The translations under genes and the position numbers were made by a program. Of a stretch of 64,000 bases of DNA, positions 41,836-51,378 are shown piece by piece (the first letter of the stretch is position 1; every line of letters begins with the position of its first letter). Origin of the DNA: Bacteroidales bacterium (GTDB lineage: Bacteria > Bacteroidota > Bacteroidia > Bacteroidales > Tenuifilaceae); assembly GCA_013376985.1 (NCBI GenBank), contig JACABB010000001.1, forward strand, positions 127,560 through 191,559. Reading direction: 5' to 3'. Below the pieces are notes generated by a model. It ran no database searches and had not been told where the DNA came from. It worked only from the letters and a program-made list of their open reading frames with translations.

Positions 41836-42498
41836 TCATTCGTTTAACCCTTTAATTGATCGGTTTAAGAAATCAACAAGCGGTTTCATCTCTTTGAATA
41901 CTGCGAGGGTGTTTTTAAGGAGATTTTTATCCGTTATATCCTTTTCGCTTAGGCTATGGTAAGGGGTTATATGCTTAAATTTGAAATATTCAGCCACTGG
42001 CGAATCTTTATCGAAACCTTGAGGTACTCGCTTTAACTTATCTTCATCAAAAAACTGAAAGGTTTCCTTAAATTTTTTGCTTTCTACAATTGTCAGAAAA
42101 TCATCTGGGTAAAGATCAATGTCCTCACGAATTCGTTTCATAACATTAGGTTCTGCCATGTAAATTCCTCCCGATGCGAATGAACTTTCAGTATCTAGGT
42201 GGAAATAGTAACCTGCAAAAGGGCTCTTCCTACCTCCTCTGGCGATGTATGCACCAAAATTTGTCTTGTATGGGGCTTTATTTGCCGAAAATCGCACATC
42301 GCGATATACCCTAAAAATACAATCCTTAGGATCAATCGATCCCACAAAATCATCAAACTCATTAATTCCTAGGATTAGGGAATTGGTAAACTCCTTAAAT
42401 TCTTCCGCCGATTTTTGAAACCATTCCTTATTGGCATTGAACCAATCGCGATCGTTATTAGCTTTAAGGGCTACCAGAAAATCTAATGCTGATTTCAT
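41836..42498 (-). CDS. DUF2461 family protein
   Basis: 220 residues. The family signature is present: FLVALKANNDRDWFNANKEWFQKSAEEFKEF at the start (given in part), VGSIDPKDCIFRVYRDVRFSANKAPYKTNFGAYIARGGRK in the middle, and GGIYMAEPN with a later PQGFDKDSPVAEYFK segment. DUF2461 (TIGR02453) proteins are soluble and widespread; no activity is established to my knowledge. Confidence 0.88.
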   Translation of the reverse strand: MKSALDFLVALKANNDRDWFNANKEWFQKSAEEFKEFTNSLILGINEFDDFVGSIDPKDCIFRVYRDVRFSANKAPYKTNFGAYIARGGRKSPFAGYYFHLDTESSFASGGIYMAEPNVMKRIREDIDLYPDDFLTIVESKKFKETFQFFDEDKLKRVPQGFDKDSPVAEYFKFKHITPYHSLSEKDITDKNLLKNTLAVFKEMKPLVDFLNRSIKGLNE

Positions 42499-43056
42499 AT
42501 CGTTTTTTTCTCAAAATTACACGAATAATTCTTTCTCTATAACCACTCAGGTTTATATTTTTGCAAACACTTTCTTTGAAAGTAAAGATTACAAGTTAAG
42601 GTAATCATTTAAACTTAATTTCGTTGAGCCCTGTATGGTTCACGCAAGGGCGCAATGCACGATCTAAAAAGATTTTTTCACGCAAAGAACGCCAAGTTTT
42701 CGCAAAGTTCGCAAGGTATTTATTCATTATTTCAACACTTTGCGATCTCTGCGTTTTTTCTTTGTGGGCTTTGCGAGAACTAATTTTGACTTTTCCTTTT
42801 TGAACAATCTGTAAATACAATTTAACCATTATCTTTCAATTGATTTTAACATTGTTCCTCATCTCTCTTATTTTCTTTGCGGCTTAGCGACTTTGCGTGA
42901 GATTTTTTATAACTGTGTTTTAAATCATTTCATTAAAAACATCTTATTTACTATGTTCTACCTATCTTTGATTCTTCTTTTGCATAATTCTTTTCAAAAG
43001 TAAACCAAACGCATTACAGAGTATCAAACTCAAACTTTATCAAACTTACACACAAT
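42499..43056. repeat. Spacer with ACGCAAAG-type interspersed inverted repeats
   Basis: The plus strand has many ACGCAAAG-like octamers at 42638-42716 (CACGCAAGGGCGCAA, TTCACGCAAAGAACGCC, TCGCAAAGTTCGCAAGG) and their reverse complement at 42738-42780 and 42876-42912 (CACTTTGCGATC, CTTTGCGGCTTAGCGACTTTGCGTGA). The opposing arms can pair into a long imperfect hairpin. Similar clusters recur in many Bacteroidota genomes (from memory). The 74-codon frame within it is repeat sequence, not a gene. Confidence 0.65.
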
Positions 43057-44106
43057 ATGAATCGATTTGTATACATAATTCTCATTGCATTTGCAGGTTT
43101 TTCCTTTGTATCATGCGGGAAAAAGAAGGTAAATGAACCCAGTAAAGGGCAAAGTGGACGAGGTCAAATAAAAGTAGATGCTATAATTACTAAACCTACT
43201 TTACTTACGAATCAAATTACCATTTCTGGGTCATTATTGGCCCTTGAAGAGGTTGCTTTGATGAGCGAAATGGCAGGAAGAGTTGTTCAGATTAATTTAC
43301 CCGAAGGGAAGTTAGTACGGAAGGGAACTCTACTCGTTCAACTTTATAATGATGACCTCCTAGCCAATCTAAAAAAATTACAGGCTCAATTGGACGTTCA
43401 GGAAAAGATATACCAAAGACAATCTGATCTATTGAAAGTAGATGGTATTAGCCAATCCGACTTTGATCAAACCTCTTTGGATGTTAACACGATAAAGGCT
43501 GGAATTGAAGTTCAACAAACCTTAATTCGAAAATCACAGATTTTGGCTCCTTTCGATGGAATTATCGGGCTACGTAATATAAGTGTTGGGGCTCAAATCA
43601 GCCCTTCAACTCAAATAGCAACAATCCGAATGGAGGATAAGCTAAAATTAGATTTTAGTGTTCCCGAAAAATATAGTAGCGAAATTAAGCCCGGATTGAA
43701 TGTAAAATTCACTGTTTACGGAAAAGATACAGAATACGATGCAACAGTAATAGCAACCGAGGGTGGAATTGATGCAACCACCCGAAATATTAAGGTTAGA
43801 GCGTTAGTCAACAGTAAATCAGAAGAATTAGTACCTGGAGCGTTTACAAACGTACAACTTACTCTTGGCGAAAATAAAGATGCAATTCTTATTCCTACAC
43901 AAGCCATCATTCCACAGGAAAGAAATAAAAGTGTAATAGTTTCGAAAAAGGGAAAGGCTCATTTTGTTTTGGTTAAGACTGGGGTAAGGAAAGAGTCGAT
44001 GGTTGAAATTACCGATGGAATCAATGTTGGCGATACGGTTGTGACCAATGGTCTTCTGTTTTTAAAAGAGGGTGCGAAACTATCATTTTCAAATGTAAAA
44101 AACTGA
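43057..44106 (+). CDS. RND efflux periplasmic adaptor (membrane fusion) lipoprotein
   Basis: 349 residues. A lipoprotein-type signal (MNRFVYIILIAFAGFSFVSCG) is followed by a lipoyl/barrel-sandwich region split around an alpha hairpin (LQAQLDVQEKIYQRQSDLLKV), then RSQILAPFDGIIGLRNIS-like second half, a beta barrel and a membrane-proximal domain (ILIPTQAIIPQERNKSVIVSKKGKA). It bridges the inner-membrane RND pump and the outer-membrane TolC-like duct. First gene of the operon; the pump follows after 6 bp. Confidence 0.93.
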   Translation: MNRFVYIILIAFAGFSFVSCGKKKVNEPSKGQSGRGQIKVDAIITKPTLLTNQITISGSLLALEEVALMSEMAGRVVQINLPEGKLVRKGTLLVQLYNDDLLANLKKLQAQLDVQEKIYQRQSDLLKVDGISQSDFDQTSLDVNTIKAGIEVQQTLIRKSQILAPFDGIIGLRNISVGAQISPSTQIATIRMEDKLKLDFSVPEKYSSEIKPGLNVKFTVYGKDTEYDATVIATEGGIDATTRNIKVRALVNSKSEELVPGAFTNVQLTLGENKDAILIPTQAIIPQERNKSVIVSKKGKAHFVLVKTGVRKESMVEITDGINVGDTVVTNGLLFLKEGAKLSFSNVKN

Positions 44107-44112
44107 TAAACT

Positions 44113-47100
44113 ATGCTTATTTCAGATCTTGCATTGAAACGCCCTGTAGGCTCTATTGTATTGAGTCTTATGATTATCCTTTTTGGTGTAGTTGGTTTAT
44201 CGTTTCTTGGAGTGCGTTTATATCCAGCAATTGACCCACCAATAATAACTGTTCAAACATCATATACCGGGGCTAACTCCGAAATAATTGAGTCGCAAAT
44301 TACCGAGCCTCTTGAAAAATCAATTAATGGGATTGAAGGGGTTAAATCAATATCATCCTCATCATCAGTTGGTTCCAGCAATATAACCGTTGAGTTTAAC
44401 TTGGATGCCGACTTAGAGAAAGCCGCAAATGATGTTCGCGATAAGGTTTCACAAGCCTCTAGGAGTCTACCCCAGGACTTGGATGCACCACCAACTGTTA
44501 CCAAATCCGATGCTAATTCCGATCCTATCCTTTTCCTGATTGTTCGAAGCACCACGATGAATTCGCTTGAACTTAGCGATTATGCTGAAAACATCTTGAT
44601 GGAGAAGTTTCAAACCATTCCGGGTATAAGTTCAGTTGGTATTTATGGGCAACAACGCCCGGCAATGCGCTTATGGCTTGACCCAGATAAAATGGCTGCA
44701 CGAGGCATTACAGCATCGGATGTTGCATCGGCTCTATCAAAAGAGAATGTGGAAATGCCCGGAGGGAAAATTAGGGGTTATGGAACAGAGTTAATTGTTA
44801 AAACCTACGGTAGATTATCAACCGAAGATGAATTTAATAATCTGATAATACGACAAACAAATAATCAAGTAGTAAGATTTAGGGATATTGGTGAGGCTGT
44901 TTTAGGCCCTCAAAACGATGAGTCTGCTGCTAGTATTAATGGAGCCACGGGTCTATCGATGGTTTTAATTCCACTGCCCGGTGCAAATAGTATTCAGATT
45001 TCAGACGAGTTCAACAAAAGGTTAGACCAGGTTAAAAAGATTTTGCCTGAAGGTATGAAACTTGATGTTGGTCGTGATAGGTCAGTATTTGTAAGGCAAT
45101 CGGTTCGTGATGTTGTTGAAACATTGGCAATTGCTATCTCGCTTGTTGTTCTTATCATATTCCTGTTTTTCAGGAATTGGGTAATTGCATTACGACCTCT
45201 AATTGATATTCCAGTTTCGCTCATTGGAACTTTCTTCGTAATGTATCTTTTGGGTTATTCTGTCAATGTGCTAACACTACTAGGAATTGTACTAGCCACG
45301 GGACTTGTAGTTGACGATGGAATTGTGGTAACAGAAAATATCTTTAAGCGAATTGAACGGGGAATGGATAAAATGCAAGCAGCTATTGAAGGAACCCGCG
45401 AAATATTTTTTGCTGTTATATCAACATCAATAACTCTGGCTATTGTTTTTATTCCTGTTGTATTTCTACAAGGCTTTACAGGTAGGTTGTTCAGAGAATT
45501 TGGGATTGTTGTTGCCACTGCTGTGCTTATATCAGCATTAGTATCCCTAACGCTTACTCCTGTACTTAATGTTTTCCTTGGTGGTTCTGCATCACATCAT
45601 TCACGGTTTTATTTGGCAACTGAAGAGTTTTATGAAAACTTAGAAAATGGATATCGAAGAATACTAAGTTTTTTTATCGCCCGTAAATGGATATCCTTTG
45701 TGATATTGATATCTTGTATTGGTTTGATATTTTTGATTTCTAAACAGTTGAAGTCAGAACTTGCACCCCTTGAAGATCATAGTTTTATTAGAACTTCCTT
45801 AACGGCTCCAGAAGGAACTGAGTATAGTGCAATGCAAAAAATCATTGATAAAGTTGCAAAAAAACAAATTGATTCAATCCCAGAAGCTGACTTTATTCTT
45901 GCTCGATATGGAGGTGGGATGGGGAGCTCGGGAGCGAACTCTGGAAACGTTATGACTTTCCTGTTAGATCCAAGTTTACGCAAGACTACTCAACAACAAA
46001 TTTATGATAAACTAACAAAAATGTATAGGTCAATTCCTGATGCACGAATTATTGCTAGTCAGGAAGCGACTATAAGTGCCGCATCATCGGGTGGACTGCC
46101 AGTTCAGTTTGTGTTGCAAAATCTAAATTTTAATAAGATTAGAGAAGTACTGCCAAAATTCTTAGATGAGGCTCAAAGCAGTCCCTTTTTCAGTAGTGTT
46201 GATGTAAACCTAAAGTTTAATAAACCTGAAATAAACATTACTGTTGATCGATTGAAAGCCACAAGCCTTGGGGTAAGCGAAAAGGATGTTTCGGATGCAT
46301 TAAACCTAGCATTAAGCGGCGGAAGGTATGGTTACTTTTTAAAGAACAATAAACAGTATTTTATTATTGGACAAGTTGATAGGGAAAATAGAAATAAACC
46401 AGCTGATATTTCATCACTTTATGTAAGAAACAATGTTGGTACTATGATACAACTAGATAACCTAGTATCAATAGAAGAGAACAGCAACCCTCCCTCATTG
46501 TACCATTTTAACAGGTATAAATCAGCCATAATATCTGCAAACCTTGCCCCTGGAAAAACTGTTGGAGAGGGAATTGAGGAGATGCAAAGAATAGCCGCTA
46601 AACTTCTGGATGATTCATTCAGCACCGACCTTGCAGGTCCTTCTAGGGATTTCGCCGAAAGTAGTTCCAATATTTCATTCGCTTTAATACTGGCTTTAGT
46701 GCTAATATATTTGATTCTTGCTGCTCAATTTGAGAGTTTTCGTGATCCTTTTATTATAATGCTCACAGTGCCAATGGCAATAACAGGAGCCATGCTTTCC
46801 CTTTGGGTCTTTGGACAAACCCTAAATATCTTTTCCGAAATTGGGATGATTCTCCTTATTGGGATTGTTACCAAAAACGGGATTCTAATTGTAGAGTTTG
46901 CAAACCAGAAATGTAAAAGCGGTTTGGGTAAAAAAGTTGCAGCGTTTGAAGCCGCTTCTGCTCGTTTTCGTCCTATTGTGATGACTTCACTGGCAACAAT
47001 TTTTGGTGCTCTTCCAATTGCTTTGGCTATTGGTGCTGGTGCATCAAGCCGTGTTTCGCTTGGTATTGTTGTAGTAGGGGGTTTGCTCTTTGCCTTAATA

Positions 47101-47160
47101 TTAACCCTATTTGTTATTCCAGTTATGTATATACTTTTTTCAAGCAAAAAAGAGATATAA
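44113..47160 (+). CDS. RND-family (AcrB-like) multidrug efflux permease
   Basis: 1015 residues, the usual HAE1 length. The first helix and porter domain begin LKRPVGSIVLSLMIILFGVVGL. The proton-relay helix TM4 has GIVLATGLVVDDGIVVTENI with the paired Asp residues (VVDD). The second membrane half carries ILLIGIVTKNGILIVEFANQ. Both large periplasmic loops are full length. It exports hydrophobic drugs, detergents or envelope components by the proton gradient. Operon with the adaptor (6 bp) and TolC-like gene (33 bp). Confidence 0.96.
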   Translation: MLISDLALKRPVGSIVLSLMIILFGVVGLSFLGVRLYPAIDPPIITVQTSYTGANSEIIESQITEPLEKSINGIEGVKSISSSSSVGSSNITVEFNLDADLEKAANDVRDKVSQASRSLPQDLDAPPTVTKSDANSDPILFLIVRSTTMNSLELSDYAENILMEKFQTIPGISSVGIYGQQRPAMRLWLDPDKMAARGITASDVASALSKENVEMPGGKIRGYGTELIVKTYGRLSTEDEFNNLIIRQTNNQVVRFRDIGEAVLGPQNDESAASINGATGLSMVLIPLPGANSIQISDEFNKRLDQVKKILPEGMKLDVGRDRSVFVRQSVRDVVETLAIAISLVVLIIFLFFRNWVIALRPLIDIPVSLIGTFFVMYLLGYSVNVLTLLGIVLATGLVVDDGIVVTENIFKRIERGMDKMQAAIEGTREIFFAVISTSITLAIVFIPVVFLQGFTGRLFREFGIVVATAVLISALVSLTLTPVLNVFLGGSASHHSRFYLATEEFYENLENGYRRILSFFIARKWISFVILISCIGLIFLISKQLKSELAPLEDHSFIRTSLTAPEGTEYSAMQKIIDKVAKKQIDSIPEADFILARYGGGMGSSGANSGNVMTFLLDPSLRKTTQQQIYDKLTKMYRSIPDARIIASQEATISAASSGGLPVQFVLQNLNFNKIREVLPKFLDEAQSSPFFSSVDVNLKFNKPEINITVDRLKATSLGVSEKDVSDALNLALSGGRYGYFLKNNKQYFIIGQVDRENRNKPADISSLYVRNNVGTMIQLDNLVSIEENSNPPSLYHFNRYKSAIISANLAPGKTVGEGIEEMQRIAAKLLDDSFSTDLAGPSRDFAESSSNISFALILALVLIYLILAAQFESFRDPFIIMLTVPMAITGAMLSLWVFGQTLNIFSEIGMILLIGIVTKNGILIVEFANQKCKSGLGKKVAAFEAASARFRPIVMTSLATIFGALPIALAIGAGASSRVSLGIVVVGGLLFALILTLFVIPVMYILFSSKKEI

Positions 47161-47193
47161 ATACCTGACTGTTAAATATTAATATCGAAATAA

Positions 47194-48426
47194 ATGAAAT
47201 CATTTTTCGTTCTTATATTCCTAACTATTTTTTCAATTGCTAATGCCCAAACCATAATGACTGTGGAGGATGCATTAAATATTGCCTTGAAAAATAATTA
47301 CGGAATTCTTGTAGCCCATAATGATGCTGCGGTTTCAAAAGCAAATAATACACTTGGCAATGCTGGCATGATGCCAAATGTCTCACTTACAGGAAGCAGC
47401 AATTTTGCACCAAACAATGCAAAATCCTATAAAACGCTCAGCACAGGGGTTGAATTATCGTGGACACTATTCGATGGTGGTAAAATGTTTGTTACAAAGA
47501 ATAAATTGAGTGAAATTCAATCTCTTGGCGAAATTCAGTTCAAGGAAAAAGTATTACAAACTCAGTATAGCGTTGTTTCCGCCTATTTTGATGTTGTGAG
47601 ACAAAAACAGCAGCTGAATTCAATAAACGAAATAATAGCTTACAACAAGACTCTCGTTAAGATTCTACAAACCTCTTTTGATGGCGGTTTTGCTCGAAAA
47701 TCCAGTTTGCTTCAGGCTAAAATTGATTTGAATGTTTATACTGAAAACGCAATCAACCAACAGTTTACAATTGATGCAGCAAAAAAGTATCTAAACGAAC
47801 TTCTAGCAATAAGCCCTGATTCTTTATTTGAGGTTTCAGATTCTATTCCAATCAACTTTTCGTTCAGCAAAGATGAATTGCTACAAAAGTTAAGCTCAAC
47901 GAATACCAGCATATTATCGTTTCAAAAACAAACGGAAATTGCCAAATTGGGTTTAAAAGAATTTAGTAGATCACGTTTCCCTCAAATCAATTTTAGGGCT
48001 GGATATTACATGTCGCAAATCGATAATTCATCGAGTAATTATGGCCCTCAATTTGGTGGTTCGATTTCAATACCACTCTATCAATCAGGAAAAATCCGTA
48101 GACAAGTTTCAATCGCAAAACTTGATGTTCAATCGGCAGAATATGATCTTGAGAACATCAAACTCCAAGTAAAAAACGATTTGCTGAACGCAATTACCCA
48201 ATTCGAGAATCAGCAACGTTTACAAGCAATTGAAAAGGAAAATAATGCGCTAACCAAAGAAAGTCTGGAAATAAGCATGCAGCGGATGAAACTTGGGGAG
48301 ACAACTGCATTGGAGGTGCACCAAGCCCAAGAAAATTATGTTCAATCTTGCACAAGACTTACTAACTTTGAATACAATCTTAAAATTGCTGAAACAAAAC
48401 TAAAGCAACTTTTGGCTTCGATGTAA
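47194..48426 (+). CDS. TolC-family outer membrane efflux protein
   Basis: 410 residues. A signal peptide (MKSFFVLIFLTIFSIANA) is followed by two internally similar halves with long helical hairpins (MTVEDALNIALKNNYGILVAHND, LLQAKIDLNVYTENAINQQF, and KDLLNAITQFENQQRLQAI-type second half). A typical ending is EVHQAQENYVQSCTRLTNFEYNLKIAETKLKQLL. It is the outer-membrane and periplasmic tunnel for the pump upstream. A strong terminator follows at 48480. Confidence 0.93.
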   Translation: MKSFFVLIFLTIFSIANAQTIMTVEDALNIALKNNYGILVAHNDAAVSKANNTLGNAGMMPNVSLTGSSNFAPNNAKSYKTLSTGVELSWTLFDGGKMFVTKNKLSEIQSLGEIQFKEKVLQTQYSVVSAYFDVVRQKQQLNSINEIIAYNKTLVKILQTSFDGGFARKSSLLQAKIDLNVYTENAINQQFTIDAAKKYLNELLAISPDSLFEVSDSIPINFSFSKDELLQKLSSTNTSILSFQKQTEIAKLGLKEFSRSRFPQINFRAGYYMSQIDNSSSNYGPQFGGSISIPLYQSGKIRRQVSIAKLDVQSAEYDLENIKLQVKNDLLNAITQFENQQRLQAIEKENNALTKESLEISMQRMKLGETTALEVHQAQENYVQSCTRLTNFEYNLKIAETKLKQLLASM

Positions 48427-48479
48427 TTTCATGAAGATACAATCATGTGACTCAGTATTGTTCTAAAGATCATAAATAG

Positions 48480-48501
48480 AAGCGGGTATTTTCCCGCTTT
48501 T
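48480..48501 (+). terminator. Terminator of the RND efflux operon
   Basis: A 7-bp GC-rich stem (AAGCGGG 48480-48486, CCCGCTT 48493-48499) with a 6-nt loop, followed by a short T-rich run. Confidence 0.8.
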
Positions 48502-48535
48502 ACTATTTTTATAAAAATTTTTGAGATCAATCTCT

Positions 48536-49957
48536 ATGGTGTTCAGCAGTATTGTTTTCTTACTTTACTTCCTACCAGCATTTTTAATTACTTACTACGC
48601 TGTTAGCCAGAAATATAAAAACATTGTAATTCTTCTATTCAGCATTATATTTTATAGCTGGGGCGCGCCAAAGTTTATTTTTGTAATCCTCGGTACAACA
48701 TTTCTCGACTTCCATCTGGTGAAATGGATGTCACAAACCCAAAACACCCTTCAACGAAGGTTGATGCTCACGCTCTCTGTTTCTGTCAATCTTGGTCTCC
48801 TGTTTTACTTCAAGTACTCAAACTTTTTTATCGAGAATTTTAACACTCTTCTCTCATCCTTTGGTGTTAATGCAATTCAATGGACAAAATTAGTTCTACC
48901 TATTGGGATATCATTTTACACCTTCGAAACAATTACCTATGTTGTTGATGTTTACAGAAGGGTTCACAAACCCTTAGATAATTTCTGGGATTATCAACTC
49001 TATATCATTTTATTCCCAAAACTGATTGCTGGGCCAATTATTCGCTATCATGATTTAGCCGATCAAATTACAGATCGTTCTCAAAATGATACCATAGATA
49101 ATAGATTAACAGGATTTTATCGCTTTGCCATTGGCCTTGCAAAAAAGGTTTTAATAGCCAACCACTTAGGGCAACAGGCTGATGTAATATTCTCGATGAA
49201 CTATAGCGGAATGGACACCTACACAGCATGGGTTGGTATTCTTGCCTACGCTTTTCAAATATATTTTGACTTCTCGGGCTACTCCGATATGGCTATAGGC
49301 CTTGGCAAAATGATTGGCTTTAGGTTTCTCGAAAATTTTAATAATCCCTACATATCGCAAAGTATAACTGAATTTTGGCGGCGTTGGCATATCTCGCTAG
49401 GAAACTGGATGCGAAGCTATCTCTATATACCATTGGGCGGAAATAGAGTAAGCAAGTTTCGTTTATACTTTAACCTTTGGTTGGTTTTTCTTGCCTCGGG
49501 TTTCTGGCACGGAGCATCGTGGAGTTTCGTACTATGGGGTGCTTATCACGGATTATTTTTAGTGCTTGAGAGGGGATTCCTGCTAAAATTCTATCAACTG
49601 ATAGGGAAATTTCCAAGCACCGTTATTACATTTCTAATAGTTGTAATTGGGTGGGTATTTTTCAGAATCGAAAAAATTGCGGATGCCATCACATACCTTA
49701 AACGAATGTTTGCCTTTAACTTTAACACCGCCCCGACCTTTGGTTATGAGTTTTACACCTATTTCGGTATCGCGGTAATCTTCGCCTTTTTTGCATACTC
49801 CAAATTTGGTCAAGTTATTCAGGATAGAGTTTATACCGAAACCTATAACCTCAAGCGACATATTGCAGTATCAACATTATCAGTTGTTTTGCTTCTTGTT
49901 TCAATTAGTTTAATAACGGCATTCGGGTTCAACCCATTTATATATTTTAGGTTTTAG
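48536..49957 (+). CDS. MBOAT-family membrane O-acyltransferase (AlgI-like)
   Basis: 473 residues from the ATG at 48536, which begins the usual MVFSSIVFLLYFLP; an upstream TTG is the alternative. Ten or so transmembrane helices. The MBOAT catalytic region is present: FWRRWHISLGNWMRSYLYIPLGGNR and, later, FLASGFWHGASWSFVLWGAYHG with the active His. LPIGISFYTFETITYVVDVYR is also diagnostic. It moves acetyl groups across or within the membrane to a secreted polysaccharide or lipid. It is 2 bp before an AlgX/AlgJ-like gene, so the two form an O-acetylation module. Confidence 0.93.
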   Translation: MVFSSIVFLLYFLPAFLITYYAVSQKYKNIVILLFSIIFYSWGAPKFIFVILGTTFLDFHLVKWMSQTQNTLQRRLMLTLSVSVNLGLLFYFKYSNFFIENFNTLLSSFGVNAIQWTKLVLPIGISFYTFETITYVVDVYRRVHKPLDNFWDYQLYIILFPKLIAGPIIRYHDLADQITDRSQNDTIDNRLTGFYRFAIGLAKKVLIANHLGQQADVIFSMNYSGMDTYTAWVGILAYAFQIYFDFSGYSDMAIGLGKMIGFRFLENFNNPYISQSITEFWRRWHISLGNWMRSYLYIPLGGNRVSKFRLYFNLWLVFLASGFWHGASWSFVLWGAYHGLFLVLERGFLLKFYQLIGKFPSTVITFLIVVIGWVFFRIEKIADAITYLKRMFAFNFNTAPTFGYEFYTYFGIAVIFAFFAYSKFGQVIQDRVYTETYNLKRHIAVSTLSVVLLLVSISLITAFGFNPFIYFRF

Positions 49958-49959
49958 CG

Positions 49960-51096
49960 ATGAAAAGAACTTCGAAAAAATTACGTGTGATATTGCTTCT
50001 ACTGGCTATTCTTGCTTTTCTGACATTTATTCTTCAGGGTAAGTATAAAATCATCTCTATCAAACCTTTATGGGGAAGTGTTATTCTTGCTGAGAAAGGA
50101 AATCTTACCATTAAAAATTGGTTTACTGGAGATTATCAACAGCAAGAAGAAAAGTACTTAAATGACAACTTTGGTTTCAGAAGTTTCTTTGTTAGAATGA
50201 ATAATCAAATTGAATTCAGCCTATTTGATAAAGCCAAGGCCAACGGGGTTATTATTGGTAAAGACATGTATTTATATGAGGAGAACTATATAAAAGCATA
50301 TAATGGAACCGATTTTATTGGTATTGATAGCATAAGACATCGTTTACAAAAAGTTAAGGTTTTGCAGGATACCCTTTCAAAATATAACAAGGATGTAATA
50401 GTTGTATTTGCTGCCGGAAAGGGTTCCTTCTACCCAGAATATTTCCCTGAGAACTACAGAGTTAAAAGGGGAACAACAAACTATGAGTGCTATATAAAAG
50501 AGGCAAAGGAACTTGGGTTAAATTATATCGACTTTAATAAATATTTTGTTGATAATAAATTTACATCAAAATATAAACTTTACCCAAAGCAAGGCATACA
50601 CTGGAGTTTTTATGGGATGTGCATTGCCTCCGATTCAATCATTAAATATATTGAATTCAAAAGAAAAATCGATATGCCTAATATCTACTGGAAAGATATT
50701 GAAATTGATTATACCCGAAAGGATGATTACGATATAGGCAATGGGCTCAACCTCCTTTTTAAACTGAAAAGGGAAAAAATGGGATATCCAAAGGTGTTAA
50801 TAGAATCAGATTCTGGCAAAGTTAAGCCATCGGTACTAGTTGTAAGCGATAGCTTTTACTGGGGGTTATATAACCTTGGAATATGGAAAACTTTCTCAAG
50901 CAACCATTTTTGGTTTTATAATCAACAAATATATTCGCCTGATTTGCATGAAACCTTGGAGGTTTCGCAAGTTAACCTACGAAACGAGATTATGAATCAC
51001 GATGTAATTATAATTCTTGCAACCGAAGCAACATTGCCGAATCTGGGTTGGGGGTTTATTGAAAGTGCTTATAATGAATTTAAAAACCATTCATAG
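49960..51096 (+). CDS. AlgX/AlgJ-like SGNH-type O-acetylation protein
   Basis: 378 residues. One N-terminal membrane anchor (LRVILLLLAILAFLTFIL) leads to a periplasmic SGNH-like domain. Markers are KANGVIIGKDMYLYEENYI, VVFAAGKGSFYPEYFP, KQGIHWSFYG (the His motif of the group) and VLVVSDSFYWGL (the Ser motif). It likely completes the acetyl transfer begun by the MBOAT partner onto a surface glycan. No polysaccharide synthesis genes are next to the pair, so the acceptor is unknown. Confidence 0.82.
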   Translation: MKRTSKKLRVILLLLAILAFLTFILQGKYKIISIKPLWGSVILAEKGNLTIKNWFTGDYQQQEEKYLNDNFGFRSFFVRMNNQIEFSLFDKAKANGVIIGKDMYLYEENYIKAYNGTDFIGIDSIRHRLQKVKVLQDTLSKYNKDVIVVFAAGKGSFYPEYFPENYRVKRGTTNYECYIKEAKELGLNYIDFNKYFVDNKFTSKYKLYPKQGIHWSFYGMCIASDSIIKYIEFKRKIDMPNIYWKDIEIDYTRKDDYDIGNGLNLLFKLKREKMGYPKVLIESDSGKVKPSVLVVSDSFYWGLYNLGIWKTFSSNHFWFYNQQIYSPDLHETLEVSQVNLRNEIMNHDVIIILATEATLPNLGWGFIESAYNEFKNHS

Positions 51097-51164
51097 TTTT
51101 CGGTTTTCTTGTCACCTCGCTCATTAAAAATCTTTTACTAATTCACTTTCTAATCTTTGGCGTA

Positions 51165-51203
51165 AATAAAAAAGCACTTACAAACATAAAGTCCATAAGT
51201 GCT
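51165..51203 (-). terminator. Terminator of tRNA-Lys
   Basis: An 8-bp stem (AGCACTTA 51173-51180, TAAGTGCT 51196-51203) with a 15-nt loop; the minus strand then reads TTTTTATTTACG. It starts 5 bp beyond the tRNA. Confidence 0.75.
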
Positions 51204-51207
51204 AATG

Positions 51208-51280
51208 TCGGCTCGGAGAGGATCGAACTCTCGACCCCATGATTAAGAGTCACGTGCTCTACCAGCTGAGCTACGAGCCG
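51208..51280 (-). tRNA. tRNA-Lys (CTT)
   Basis: The minus strand folds with acceptor CGGCTCG/CGAGCCG, anticodon loop CTCTTAA (CTT) and T-arm GAGAG-TTCGATC-CTCTC, discriminator A. The CCA end is not encoded. CTT lysine tRNAs often coexist with a TTT one elsewhere. Confidence 0.93.
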
Positions 51281-51378
51281 ATTTTTTAAATAGGGTGCAA
51301 ATGTAATCTTTTTACGTTATTTTTAAAAGATTTTTTGTGTTTCTTTGCACTTGATTAAAACACTTATAGATAAATTCA

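Noticed and set aside
42605-42829. 74-codon minus-strand ORF
   Set aside because: It is made of ACGCAAAG-type repeats and their complement; the peptide has no domain and the same text occurs as non-coding repeat.
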